DNA of 64,000 nt, taken from contig JADNRX010000132.1 of NCBI GenBank assembly GCA_015501595.1, forward strand, positions 1 to 64,000, read 5' to 3'. The stretch comes from Hymenopellis radicata (taxonomy: Eukaryota > Basidiomycota > Agaricomycetes > Agaricales > Physalacriaceae). Shown here one piece after another: positions 1 to 10,851 of the stretch (positions are counted from its first letter, which is position 1; each line of letters starts with the position of its first letter). Both the position numbers and the translations under genes were made by a program. The notes below the pieces were generated by a model. It searched no databases. It saw only the letters and a program-made list of their open reading frames with translations, and was not told the origin of the DNA.

Positions 1-559
1 GCTCCCTCGAATACGAACGGCTTAAACGAACATAGCGCCACATGGACCATTCACCGGATGACTTGGGACTACGTCAGGATGTACAGGACTGGCACCCGCA
101 GCGATTACGACCACTCTACGACCACCAACGGACGTAACGCGCTTCGCTTACGGACCCGGTCCTCAAAACCAGAATTTCAACATGAGCTACACCTACAAGC
201 CTAGGCTTCGAGGTACTTGGATAATCTCCGTCGTGATGGCGATCTGGATCTTGTACAGGTCGGCTTTATGGACGGATTCGGACACGGGGGCGGCGAACTT
301 GAGGTATGTTGATCTTGTATCCCTGATTTCCTGGGCTTAATGGTTCTATTCGTGGAGTAGGATATACAGCAGCAGTGATCAGCGGCTCTGACGCTGCCGC
401 ACCCTCGTTGCAGGCGTCTTACTGCTGCCGAACACAATGCCAGGAGCTTGCGCCACATTTGAGCGACGACTGATACGGCTTCGCCGGCGACCGTAGGCTC
501 AACGACGGGACGCCGACTACCAGTCGGATGTCTCGACTGTCACTTTTCTTCTACACGGA

Positions 560-3500
560 GCTTAGAACCAGACCTGTTCGATATTGCAGTAGGAAGGTTC
601 GTACCTTTCACTTTGTTTCGATCACTTTCCGGACTAACTCTTTGTATTTCGTAGCGACGGCGACTGCAGCTCCGTCTCGCTGCCCTGTTCTTGCGGTGAT
701 TCGGGGTTATTTCTAGAGTGGTTTCGAGAGGGTAGGAGCGAAAGCGCGCGTAGGGGCGTTGTAACAGGTAGAACTACGTAGAATCTACGCCGTTAGAGAT
801 ATCTACTTGTAGACTACGCAAGAATGAACTTGATTTGTTGAAATTTTAGTGCGCGAAGTAAGAAAAGTGACCTTCAAAAGTGTTACTTGGATGACTGCAA
901 AATATATATCTTGAAATAGACACTCATTAAAGGTTGTAGAGAGGCCCAAAGTACTGTATAAAGTACAGTAGGATACCCTACTCAAACATGGGAAACACCC
1001 AAAGTCGGAGAAATTCACGTACTTACCGGTATAACCACATGTCCACTTTTACGAACAAGTGAGTAGTCTCGAAACGTCAAATGTAAACTTCTTGAAAACT
1101 TCCATCCAGGGGAGCCCAGAAACGTACGCGATCGATGTTAGGAACCCTGCAGATGATGTGCGTGGGTGTCGCCAGGAAGACAACGCGTGTCCTACGCGGG
1201 ATATTCACTCCGCTCGCGCAGGTGGTATACCAAGCTGGGTCCCATTCCAGGAGCTGTATCGTCCCGGAATTGGCGGAGAAATGTCGTGTTGAAAGTCATA
1301 GATCGAGCCCAGGTCACCCCAGGTGATCGGGTAAACTTGCACTCGAACCACGACCACTCCGATCTTGGACGTGGTTACACCAACGCGTACCTTTGCTTTC
1401 CCGCTCTCTGGCGACTCTAGCGGACCTGAATCTACTTGGATGCTACTTCTAGGCTTACGTAATACGAATTCCGACGGTGCTTGGAGCGCTGGACGCGCTT
1501 TTATCCCGACTTTTCGCGTCAAACGCCTCAGCGAGGCGTTTAGGACCCTGACCATCGATGACACGAGGATTTCTTGAACCCTGTGACGTTTCTGGGCCTC
1601 GACAATCTTATCTTGACCTCTCGGATGTGGGGAAATGACGCAGGTGGTCGTTCTCCTCCTCCATCCCTCCGACAGTTTTGGCGAATCAGCGTTTCCCGCC
1701 AAAGCCGGCTTGATCTGGCGACTTGGGCACTTGTATATACCCTGTATAGACTTACTTGCGGTGGCATATTGGCCGTAATCGACAATCACACGACAATAAT
1801 CCTGAAATCAATGTGGCAGTCAGAGGGTTCGTGCCTTTTCTCTCGTCCAATCGTTTCAATTTCATTCTGATCCTGTGATATTTGATTAGAACGTAAACAT
1901 AGACCTATATCCGGGTCTAGAACGGCGAAGAGCGCAACGCGAAGCGGTGCGCATCTCCGCCACGAAAATGAGATCTGTAGGTTTTTCATCTTCTCCGTTT
2001 TTAAGCGGCCCAATATGACTCCCATCAGATTTGCAGGGTAATCATGAAACGATCCCAGCATGTTGGAACTTTGGAGGAACGCAAAGGGAAAGGATGAGTA
2101 CCGCAGTTATGAGGAGAGGGTAAGTTCCTTTCGTTTGGTTTGGTTCTCTGAGGTGTAGCAACTTCCACAGTTCAATTGTGATAGCTACTAATTAGATATT
2201 TTTGGTCTCCACAGGCCGCGCAGGGAGGCTCATTTACGCGGGACGCGAGAAACGGCCTGGCGTGGCGGCACGAAATTGCTTGGAAGTTCCAGACGTTTTC
2301 GCTCCAAGCGGCGTTTCTAAGCTACGGAGACCGATTACCCGAATCTATTTACGTTTTGATTGGAGCCTGGACTTCTGTAAATGCAATAAAAGGCGGCAAG
2401 AATCCAACCAGACCCATCATCCTCCACTTTCTCTCCCACTTTGTCTCTCCTCTCTCACAGTCAGTCTTCATATTCTTCTCTGCCATATACCTACCTTCTC
2501 AGCCATTTACCAGAGCGTCTCGTTCTGTCCGCCGCCGCTATCGCCATCGACCTCCCGACGCGTTTAAAAGCGTGACCCCGTTTACTCAGTTGATCGTGAT
2601 CGTGGGTTTCCTCCCGACCACCATCATCCCGCGTCGCTCACTTTTTTGTCCATTGTCTAGTCGTCTTCGACGCTGCTTTTCACGACGCTGGAACCCTCTC
2701 GTCAGTCATTTCTCTTCTGTGGTTAACAATGAGCTTACCCAGAAACTTTTCAGACTTTCCTAGTCAGCGGGTAAGCGCCCTCTCGACTGCGACGTTGGCG
2801 TGTCTAATGAGGGACTAGGATGCTTGTCTACGACGACATGAGGATGCTCAACTATCCAGTGCGTTGCTGAACGGCGTTGTTACCATTTTCTGAATTCACT
2901 TTGTCTAGGTGCTCTCTTGGTGTCCTTTCTTCTTCGTCGTCGTTGCTCGCAGTCGGGTCCTTTTGGCTCATCGTCGACGACGACGTCCTCCGCCGTCCCT
3001 AGCCCGCTTTCGAATAGCGCGAGGTTTTTACCTCGTCCTAGAGCCGCTCATCGTTGAACGTTGAATCTTGAGCCTTGGTACGTCGCTATCCCTCCTTTTC
3101 AACTCCGAACTCAGTATTGTTACAGACCAACCTCGAGTAATTGCATTATGGAGACCCTACCGAACCCGCCGCGACTGCCATATTTCTTAATCTACTGGAT
3201 CATGTTCTCTGCGAACATCCATTCCCGACTCTCGGACGCGACAGGAACATCATTTGGCTACGTGCCGGTGAATATTGGTTTGGCTACGTGCCGGCTGATT
3301 CGTGTCGTCCCGCCCTCGATATTACCCAAGCCCACTACATGGACGAAGAATAGGATTTGGACACCATTTGATGCAGCGGCGGTGATGATGGCGGCACCAG
3401 GAGGCGCGACTTCGCCACGGTCGGACGGGTTTCGGAATGGCGAGATTCTGTCGGGCTGGGATAGTCACGATGCGATATTTTGTGTCCGTCCCGAAGCACA

Positions 3501-4150
3501 GATATCGCCGGCGTCTCCTTCATCGTTGGTCTTCGGTAAGCTTCTCAAAGTTGACGTGAATTTCCTTGTACTGATGACATACTCTAGACATCTTGGACTC
3601 ATACTCTGCCTAATGCGCCTCGCCCGCCTCAAACGTCGCGTCTGTCTGGACTCGTCCTGTATGACTCCGGACGTAGGATGGACGATACCCCTCGCTTCTA
3701 GGGATGACGAGCCCGCTGGCAGCGTCGTCACGGAAAGGTGAGATTGTCAAAATTTGCGCACTTGCTTCATAAACTGATGTGATATTGTAGATGTAAGCGC
3801 GAGGGTGTAGGATGGCGGGAGTACGACGAATGCCTCCATACCATAGAGGCAACACTGTCGTTACGGCGTGCGCCGGACCCGTCAGACGTGCCATAGCGAG
3901 GCATGAGACCCACCACACCATGGTGAGCTTTACAATTTTGAGTCTGTGTTTACTAAATTGACATGCTGTACTTTAGACTCGTATTTTGACGTCGGATTAC
4001 ACATATTTTTGACCAGTAGGCACCTGGGTTCGAACGACGACGACATCGCTTGGTCTTGGGTAAGTGTTTCACGACGCCTGTTAACTTGGTTCATACTAAC
4101 CCCGTCATCCCACTAGACTTTGAACAGAGTTACATGAGGCGTCGTTAGTC
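560..4150 (+). other. Intron-rich, gene-like stretch without recognised product (copy A)
   Basis: On the plus strand this stretch contains a regular series of well-formed short introns: 1059-1109, 2771-2818, 2859-2908, 3078-3125, 3536-3587, 3738-3790, 3923-3976 and 4060-4116. Each is 48-57 nt with a GT donor (GTAAGC, GTGCGT, GTACGT, GTAAGC, GTGAGA, GTGAGC, GTAAGT) and an AG acceptor, and most have a plausible CTRAY branch site. I could not join the intervening exons into a long open frame or recognise a family. It may be a decayed gene, a spliced long non-coding RNA, or several gene relics in a row. Open frames up to 194 aa exist on the minus strand but cross the same intron signals. Confidence 0.5.
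2729..3057 (+). CDS. Possible small spliced ORF, 76 aa (copy A)
   Basis: Exons 2729-2770, 2819-2858 and 2909-3057 join in frame (231 nt) across two introns with clean signals. The predicted protein begins MSLPRNFSDFPS, has a short hydrophobic stretch (ALLVSFLL), then a Ser/Thr-rich basic tail ending RPRAAHR. It matches no family I know. The frame stays open in copy B despite several substitutions but is lost in copy C. It may be chance, or the first exons of a larger decayed gene. Confidence 0.25.
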
Positions 4151-4535
4151 GTGGACACTCGGGTACTGGGGAAGATGCATGCCTTGGCTACTATGTATTC
4201 CTCGCCCGCTACATAGACTTGACTCGGTAGTATTCGCGGGTTCTTTCTTGTAGTATCGTAGCAGTACCCTTAGTTTAGACTGGTACTTGATAGTAAGTCT
4301 TCTCTCGTGTCCGTACACTTCCTTGGTACTGACAAGCTTTCGTAGTATACGGGATTTGACCTCCCCTCCCTCATAAGTCTGAGTTTGACAGCCCTCCGTA
4401 AGCGCGCTCCCCAGTCCCAATATCGTAAGCACCCCACCCTCCGAACTATAAGCACTGGTGCCTCCTCTCACCTTCTTCCCCCACCACATCTCCCTCCCTG
4501 GCGAATGCGGAAGTGAGGCCGAACGCTCTCCTCGA

Positions 4536-4680
4536 GGAAGTCGCTCCCTCCCGGGGTGCATGCTCGAGGAGGTGACTCTGGGGTGCTGTCCGAGAGGAGG
4601 TCGCCTGGAGACGTGCTTGAGGAGGTGAACTTGAGGAGCTTGGTGGGGGGAAGTGCTCGAGGAGGTCGACGCTAGGGTAG
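4536..4680. repeat. GA-rich minisatellite, copy A
   Basis: Degenerate short tandem repeats built on a GAGGAGGT core, spaced roughly 15-30 bp, for example GCTCGAGGAGGT, CCGAGAGGAGGTCG and GCTTGAGGAGGTGAACTTGA. On the minus strand the array reads as Ser/Pro/Gln-rich peptide, but frames differ between copies. Confidence 0.6.
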
Positions 4681-4922
4681 GGTTGCTCCACAGCATTGAG
4701 GCGCGCGTGCCGGAGGAGGAGGAGGAACCCCCCGAGCGGCGGGGGGGCGTCGTACCCTAAGCATGACTGTTAGTGCGAGTACCAAGGGCGCGCGAGTCTG
4801 ATTCGCCTCATTCATACGTGCTGTACTACTCTACCGTGCCGGTCAAGAAGTAGGCACTTATCAAGGTTATCGTACGTGTCGCTTCATCAGAGAATGTACA
4901 GCAGCTGATTGACATTCACCAG

Positions 4923-5215
4923 CCATCGTTGGGCACGAGGGAGACGTGACCGGCTTCCACTCTGCGATGACCCGCGTCCCTTCCGCCAACCTGGGTGTTG
5001 CGGCCTTCACCAACGACGATACCTACGGCCCGTACTTTATCCAGGTCATCAAGTACCGCATTATGAACAAGCTCCCCGGATTGAATGTCACGGGCTGGAA
5101 CAGCATGTAAGTGTACTTTCTATGTCTGTTTTGGCTACTTGATTGACCCGGTCTCGTAGTTATAAACAAACCGTTGTGGATGCTTATACCGCCTCCCTTG
5201 CAGTGACATAACATC
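4923..5215 (+). pseudogene. Beta-lactamase-like serine hydrolase fragment (copy A)
   Basis: After an acceptor at 4922 the frame reads VGHEGDVTGFHSAMTRVPS, then NLGVAAFTNDDTYG and VIKYRIMNKLPGLN. It continues after an intron at 5107-5158 as YKQTVVDAY and stops at ACATAA. This pattern (H-x-G-x-V-x-GFHS, then GVAVFTND, then R-x-x-D/N-x-x-LGL) fits the C-terminal half of fungal beta-lactamase/transpeptidase-like proteins (PF00144 family). The catalytic SxxK region upstream is not found and the C-terminus is cut off by a deletion relative to copy C. It is a gene relic. Confidence 0.6.
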
Positions 5216-5363
5216 CACCTTGAAAGAAGGCGGCTATGAGCACACACAACGTCGAGCGTGTGACCGTAAGCCGAACACTTGAACGCTAGTGTCCGGTCTT
5301 GGCAGAGCTTAACGAGATTTCCGTGGGACGAAGACGAGGTCTTTTTGTTCATAGGCAACGCGA

Positions 5364-6100
5364 ATGAATGAAAGCGATTCCGAGTTCAACAGGTTTGTGT
5401 TGTGTTATGCTCTGCGTTGCGAGGTCAGTGAGAGCCTGACGAGAACATCGTGGCCGGAAATACCGATGGGAATTGATCCTGCTCTCTTCCGGATAAGTTC
5501 GCGCTGGTCAAAGCTGCCAAACGGTGCGTCCAAAACGACACGCGCTCGAGGATATGCATGGGTAGGTTTAAACCGGTTTCTTGCTCGACCCGCATACGAC
5601 GAGTGGACGCCTCCCACTGGTCCACGCCGGCATGACAAGACGTCAATTTCCGAGCTGCATTAAAAGTCTAGCAGCATGAGGTGCGAACTTGATGGCCGTC
5701 TAGCAGATGGTGACTCGAGGCGTTCCTGGTGAACAACGTCAGTCATTCAGGACCTCGACGGGTGCGATAGACCAATCCCCAAGGCAGGAAGCATCCAATA
5801 TGTACCTGTCCTGACTCCTTTGAAGTCAGGAAGCAAGTCCACGTACGTACATACCCCACTGCTAATCGGGCCTCGGCTCCCAAAACATAGTCCTGTAACC
5901 GAACCTTATAATGTGACAAGTCGACGATATGAGCAGGTAGACTACCCAAAACACATACACCCAATCAACCAGATTACTCTCCATTGACAGGTATACACAC
6001 ACTAAAATACACTATTTCGGAGAAAGGAAAACCATACGATACTACTTGAAATGAATGAAAGTCAACGTCAGATATAATGCAAATGTATATGGATGGTGGG
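5364..6100. other. Spacer between beta-lactamase relic and kinase gene (copy A)
   Basis: A 99-codon plus-strand frame (5364-5663) is open in all three copies (17777-18076 and 35039-35341), but the opposite strand is also open over the same bases and neither product is recognisable. The remainder is AT-richer sequence that would form the 3' flank of the kinase gene. No gene is called. Confidence 0.35.
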
Positions 6101-6204
6101 GGATATAGGATAGAAAGCATGGAAAGCATGATAAGACAAGAGAGACAGAGAGAGAAATGAGAAATGATGCATGCAAAATGTGAGAGAAAAATAAGAGGAA
6201 GGAA

Positions 6205-8762
6205 TCAACGTCCTGTAGTTCTAGCATTGCGCGCCGACCGCCTCGGCACGACATTGTCCATAAGCCCTTTCTTGCCCCTGCCGCCTCGTGCGCCCTTCCC
6301 CCGTCCCCTCGTCGGCGGCGTAGCAGGCACATCGCTCATACTCTCATCCGACGGCCTTGCCTTCTTCCTAGGCGACGCAATGTCCATCGAAACATCGATT
6401 ATTCTCCGCAACCGGATCCTCAGGCATCGGAGTCAACGACCTCTTCCCATTCCCATTCACATTGACGGGCGCACCCTCCTCGTTCGCCGACTGGTTCGTC
6501 AGCCGCTCAAAGTTGGCAATCAAATCCGGGGAAAGTCCAACGTCCGCGACCTCCTTGTTGTCGTCGATGCGCGAATGCATGATCTGGCTCCGGCGCTGGA
6601 TGGGAGCGGACACGTTGCCGCCCTGGGATCCCGACGCGTCGATGTCCGAGAATGAATCGGCAGTCATCATGGAAAGATCGCGTGGGACGACCTCGCGATT
6701 GCACCGCGCAGAAGGGGGCTGGTAGTCGGGAAAGTCGGAGTGGTCGTATATAACGTTGTAACTCATTAGCCAAGGATGCACGAGCGCTACTTCACACGTC
6801 ATACGTTCAGCAGGATTCGTCTTGAGGAATCGATAGATGAAATTTTCCGCTAGAAATAGGTAGTTCAATCATTGCGGCGTGGCGGAGAAATTCCTGCACG
6901 CACCATTCACAGTCAGGTTTCTCTCCCGAAGAACAGACCAGCAAATTTGGCGAGTGCGAATACGCTCTCGGATGTCGGCAGGCCCAGCGCTGTCATCGAA
7001 CGGACTGGAATTTGTGAGCCTGGCCAACGCGTTAGGAAAATGTAGCAAGTCGAAAATGAGGACATACATGCAGAAGACGATGACGCCGATACTCCAAGCG
7101 TCGACAACATTTCCATAGCCAGTGATACCATTTTGTGTGACCACCTCAGGAGCCAGATAGCTAGGCGTTCCGCACATAGTCTACAGAAATTTTAGCCATG
7201 TCGCATATAATGAAGAACAAGCCATACTCGTAGCATGGTCGCACTGTCCGCCACCTTTGCCAGACCAAAGTCGGCAATTTTGACCTGAGGAGGGTTATGA
7301 AGCGTTAGGAGGATGTTCTGAGGGTGCGTAAGCATAGATAACGCCGTGAATAATCGGATAATTACCTCCGGCTTGAGATCCCGGTGGGCGATGTTTTTGG
7401 AGTGGCAAAACTAATCGCAGTTAACAAATGTAAGTCAAATATCGATAGTTCAAACTCACAGCCAGTGCATCACACATCTGGTAAGTAAAGTGCTGAGCAA
7501 TGTCTTCACCCAGACCTTGTCGTGCGAGGATGTAGTCAAGAAGATCACCGCCTTCTACAAGTTCAATAACCAAGTCTAGAAGGCGTAAGCCTTCATTGTA
7601 GTGAAACGTGGAGGGAGACTTACTGCGTCCACCATCAGGTTGCTTGAACATCTTTTTGAAGCCACAGATGTTGGGATGCTTCAACGAGGCAATGATAGCA
7701 ATTTCACGATCAAGCTGCGTTTCCCTCTGATCGGCCTCTTCTCGTCCCAGATTTTTGGCATGGATCATTTTGACGGCGACAAACAGACCTGTCTCGCGCT
7801 CAACGGCCCTCATGACGGTCGCGAAAGCACCTTTACCGAGCTCCCGTACGAGGTCATACTCAGCGTGTAATCCTGTCTTGGGAGTGCTGCTCGTCAAGAG
7901 CGGAAGATGAAGCCTAGAGGAGATACGCGTTGTAGTACTTGATTACGTGTTGTATGGACGACTCACGATAGTCTTCCATGCTCTCTGGGGCTTGAGGACT
8001 AACGTTCCCGAACGCAATTTCGTTGCCTTCGTATACTGTAGTATTACGACCCGATGTTCACTGGGTGTTACGCGTTATGAGTATGAACTAACAACTTGTA
8101 GTTCATTCAGGTCTAATTACCATAAAGAGCAGCGCGCAGCCCCGCGACGAAAAATTCCTTTTTGGCTTGCCGACGCACAAATTTTGGCCCGTTACGCGTT
8201 ATGGTGACAAATTAGTTCAGTTCACGACCCGATGTTACGCGTTATGTGAACATCGGTCGTAACACTACAGTAAAACACTACTCTGACCTTTGCCGATCTT
8301 GACGCTGTTGATCTGCAATACCTTTCAGATGCGAGGGTGGACGAACGACTGATTCTCTCGACTCACAAAAGTGCCATTGCTCGACTTGTCCCGTACAACG
8401 ACGCATGACTGATCGCCATCTATCCCATCCCATCTAATTTCAGCGTGTTCGTTGCCTAAGTTCGGTAAGAAGGAGAAAGGAGAGAAGATGGAATGTGATA
8501 CTTCACTGACTTTGAAGCCAGGGAACAGCACATCGTTGAGGGTGTCGTTCCTGCCTATTTTGTAAAGCGGTTTTCGACGGTCGAACTTGATAGGGAGTAG
8601 GTTTTGGTTGCAAGGGATGAGGACGCCCCAGAGGTTAGCGTCCTTGGGAACCTGGGAGGGCTGTTCGACGGCCTGGGTCTGCTCGGCGTCGTCCTCCTGA
8701 GTGGCCTGCCCAATGATGTCGTCGTCATGAGGGGCGTCGTTGGCTGGAGCGTCGGTCTGCAT
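6205..8762 (-). pseudogene. FHA-domain checkpoint kinase (Chk2/Cds1/Rad53 type), copy A, inactivated
   Basis: Homologous to the intact genes of copies B and C over the full length, from [11 protein letters not shown] (ATG 8762) to the basic C-terminus [12 protein letters not shown] (stop at 6205). Three lesions break it. First, a 235-bp MITE with TA target duplication (8036-8270) lies inside the third coding exon, between the VL and YE codons of [11 protein letters not shown]. Second, one G is missing near 7899 at the start of the fourth exon, so the frame reads FRS then stop. Third, an extra G at about 6397 in the last exon shifts the tail out of frame. The first-intron donor is also altered to GTGAAG. 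The kinase motifs [15 protein letters not shown] and [10 protein letters not shown] remain readable, so the decay is recent. A truncated transcript could still be made. Confidence 0.88.
8036..8270. mobile_element. TA-flanked MITE, 235 bp, inside kinase copy A
   Basis: Absent from the matching sites in copies B and C, where CTTCGTATAAAACAC is uninterrupted. The ends are inverted repeats: CTGTAGTATTACGACCCGAT at the left and the complement of CTGTAGTGTTACGACCGAT at the right. It is flanked by TA on both sides (8034-8035 and 8271-8272) where the empty site has one TA. It has no coding capacity. TA duplication fits Tc1/mariner-type non-autonomous elements; the superfamily is inferred from the duplication only. 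Confidence 0.88.
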
Positions 8763-9507
8763 TGTGAATGCGTAGTGTCTAGAGTAGTGGATAAAGGTGG
8801 GAAGGAGAGAGCTTGTGATGGCCCCAGCATCGCCTGCATGAACGGAGTGTGTTGAGGGCATCGGTGGCGGATGGGGTGGTGTCGTCGGTGGATGGGTCTT
8901 CGCGAGGTGCATCACTGTGCGGATGTTTCTCTTCTCTGGGTGCGTCGTCCTCTTCTGCCATGTCCGCTGAATGTCTTCGCATCTTCTGGGGGTGCATCTT
9001 CGCGGGAGTGCTCTTCCGTCGACGTCTTCGGGAGAGTGTGCTCCTCTATCTTCGCGAACTGCTGGCTGCGGAGAGCTCTTCCTGGGTGCGTCTCCTCTGA
9101 AGGGCGTCTCCTCTGGGGTGTCTCCTCTATGCCACGCGCCGTGCTGACATCTTCGTGGGAGACGTCTTCGCGAGAGTGCTCCTCTGGGGTGCGCGCCTAT
9201 GCGATGGATGGGAGATAAGAGCGCCTGCCTGATTGGGACTCAACGCCAGCGTGGCTGTGCTGACTCGGGGATCGTGGCGGCGAATAACTCTTCAACGGGT
9301 GGATGTGTTCAGCTGGGAGTAGCACAGAGAAGGATACTATCATTTGGAAGGTACTACGACGTGAAAATGTACAATAATCGAAGACAAAGTAGCAATTATC
9401 GTATGTGGTGGCTGTGCAGGTACTTGAAAATGAACGCAAGTCCACGTTTTCTGGGGAAAAAATGCCAGCTAGCGCCCGGCCTGACGGGCCCCAGTGAGCC
9501 GAAAAGA

Positions 9508-9537
9508 ATCCCCGAGCCAACCCTCTGGCTCGGGGAT
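9508..9537. repeat. Perfect 12-bp-stem inverted repeat (copy A)
   Basis: ATCCCCGAGCCA at 9508-9519 pairs perfectly with TGGCTCGGGGAT at 9526-9537 across a 6-nt loop. The same hairpin occurs in copy B at 21702-21731. Role unknown. Confidence 0.75.
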
Positions 9538-10638
9538 CCTCTTGGCTCTCACCGGTTGATTAGACCGATGGCCTCGAGAGGAGGTCTTTGTGCGAACGTC
9601 CGAAGACGGCGTACCACCATGTGGAACGTCTGACGCGGATCCCTTTCCCCAAGAGCCCCGCGGCCGTCCCGGTGGACGGAAGGTTAGCTCTTGGCTTCCA
9701 GGACCCGTGCCATTTAATGCAGTGGGAGGAGAACAAGACTCTGAGACTCTGCTGTTGTCCAGAGGGTTTATATACCCTCTCAGCCGATTTCCCGTGACTT
9801 GTCGTATCGGACCATTTACGTAGCTAGTCTAGACATGGACTTGGCACGCCGCGTTGCGCCACACTTGTTCATCGTCCATTCGACTTCTCCGCTGTACCAT
9901 TCGATAGCGGCGAGTTACAGCTCTCCATACATACACTAAACATCCTCTTCAACATTCTCAATACTACACTACAAGCTCACCAAAATCCTCTCCTCCGTCA
10001 TTGCAATATTGGAAGCAGGCAGGGATGATCCTTGCGTACCTTGCCTATTCCGGGAACAGAGGTACTTTTACCTTTGCTCACAGGATAGCAAGGTCCATTT
10101 CACACTTTGCGGGTATCTGTCAGTTCACATAATCAAGGAGCATTGTATAAACGAATGGGACACTGAAATTGAACAAGACTTGCAACACGAAAGTGACTTT
10201 TGGTGTGCCGGCCAGGGTCCTCAGAAGCAAGGTCTAGAACCCCGAATGCGAAAATCGGCCGTGTTTGGTACGTAGTACAGGTGTTCGGCAAGTTGTTTCC
10301 TGCCCGCCAGGACCCGAACCCTCCCACCATCATGTCTCTCAACGACGTCTGCCGCAATTCTATCGTCTTGGTGCATTTTCAGCATTCAACAATGTCTGGA
10401 ACAGGCATGGTGAGCTTACCTTGCCGTTGACACGATTTCTGCACTAAAATCCATACAGTCGACGCAGCTGTCGTCTGCTAAATCGAACGATAGCGCGACG
10501 GCTGGTGAGACACGCAAAGAGTCTTCGTGTTTGCATTTTGTACAACTCCCGCAAGCCATGCGTCGTCGCCCACTAAAACTTCATTGTTGGTTCGAGGAGT
10601 AGCGAGGTGAGCAGAGCGTGTCGCAAGTCCATAGCTGC

Positions 10639-10851
10639 TCAATTCATCGAGATTCGGGCTCAGATTCCGCAGAAGGCGTACGGCTTCCGGGAGAGAAATA
10701 CAGTGAGTGAGACGTCACCTTGGCCCGGTTCGCGCGCTGAGGATTCATATAGTCTTCAAGATTCGCGTGGAGTGAGCTCGTCGCGCAGAGGAGACCGCGC
10801 AGAGGAGACCACCTCAATTCATCCAGATCCGGGCTCAGAATTCGCAGAAGG
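10639..10851. repeat. 39-bp direct repeat pair, copy A
   Basis: A 39-bp segment starting CTCAATTCATCGAGATTC (10639-10677) recurs with few changes at 10813-10851 (CTCAATTCATCCAGATCC), 174 bp apart. The same pair occurs in copy B near 27954 and 28128. Between them GCGCAGAGGAGACC is itself duplicated. Confidence 0.6.

Noticed and set aside
1205..1789. 194-codon minus-strand frame, 227 codons in copy B
   Set aside because: No family resemblance, overlaps clear plus-strand intron signals, and its length changes between copies through indels.
4027..4040. GGTTCGAACG resembling a tRNA B box
   Set aside because: No matching A box, acceptor stem or cloverleaf nearby.
5364..5663. 99-codon frame open in all three copies
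   Set aside because: Opposite strand is open as well and no similarity is recognised; three recent copies are weak evidence for selection.
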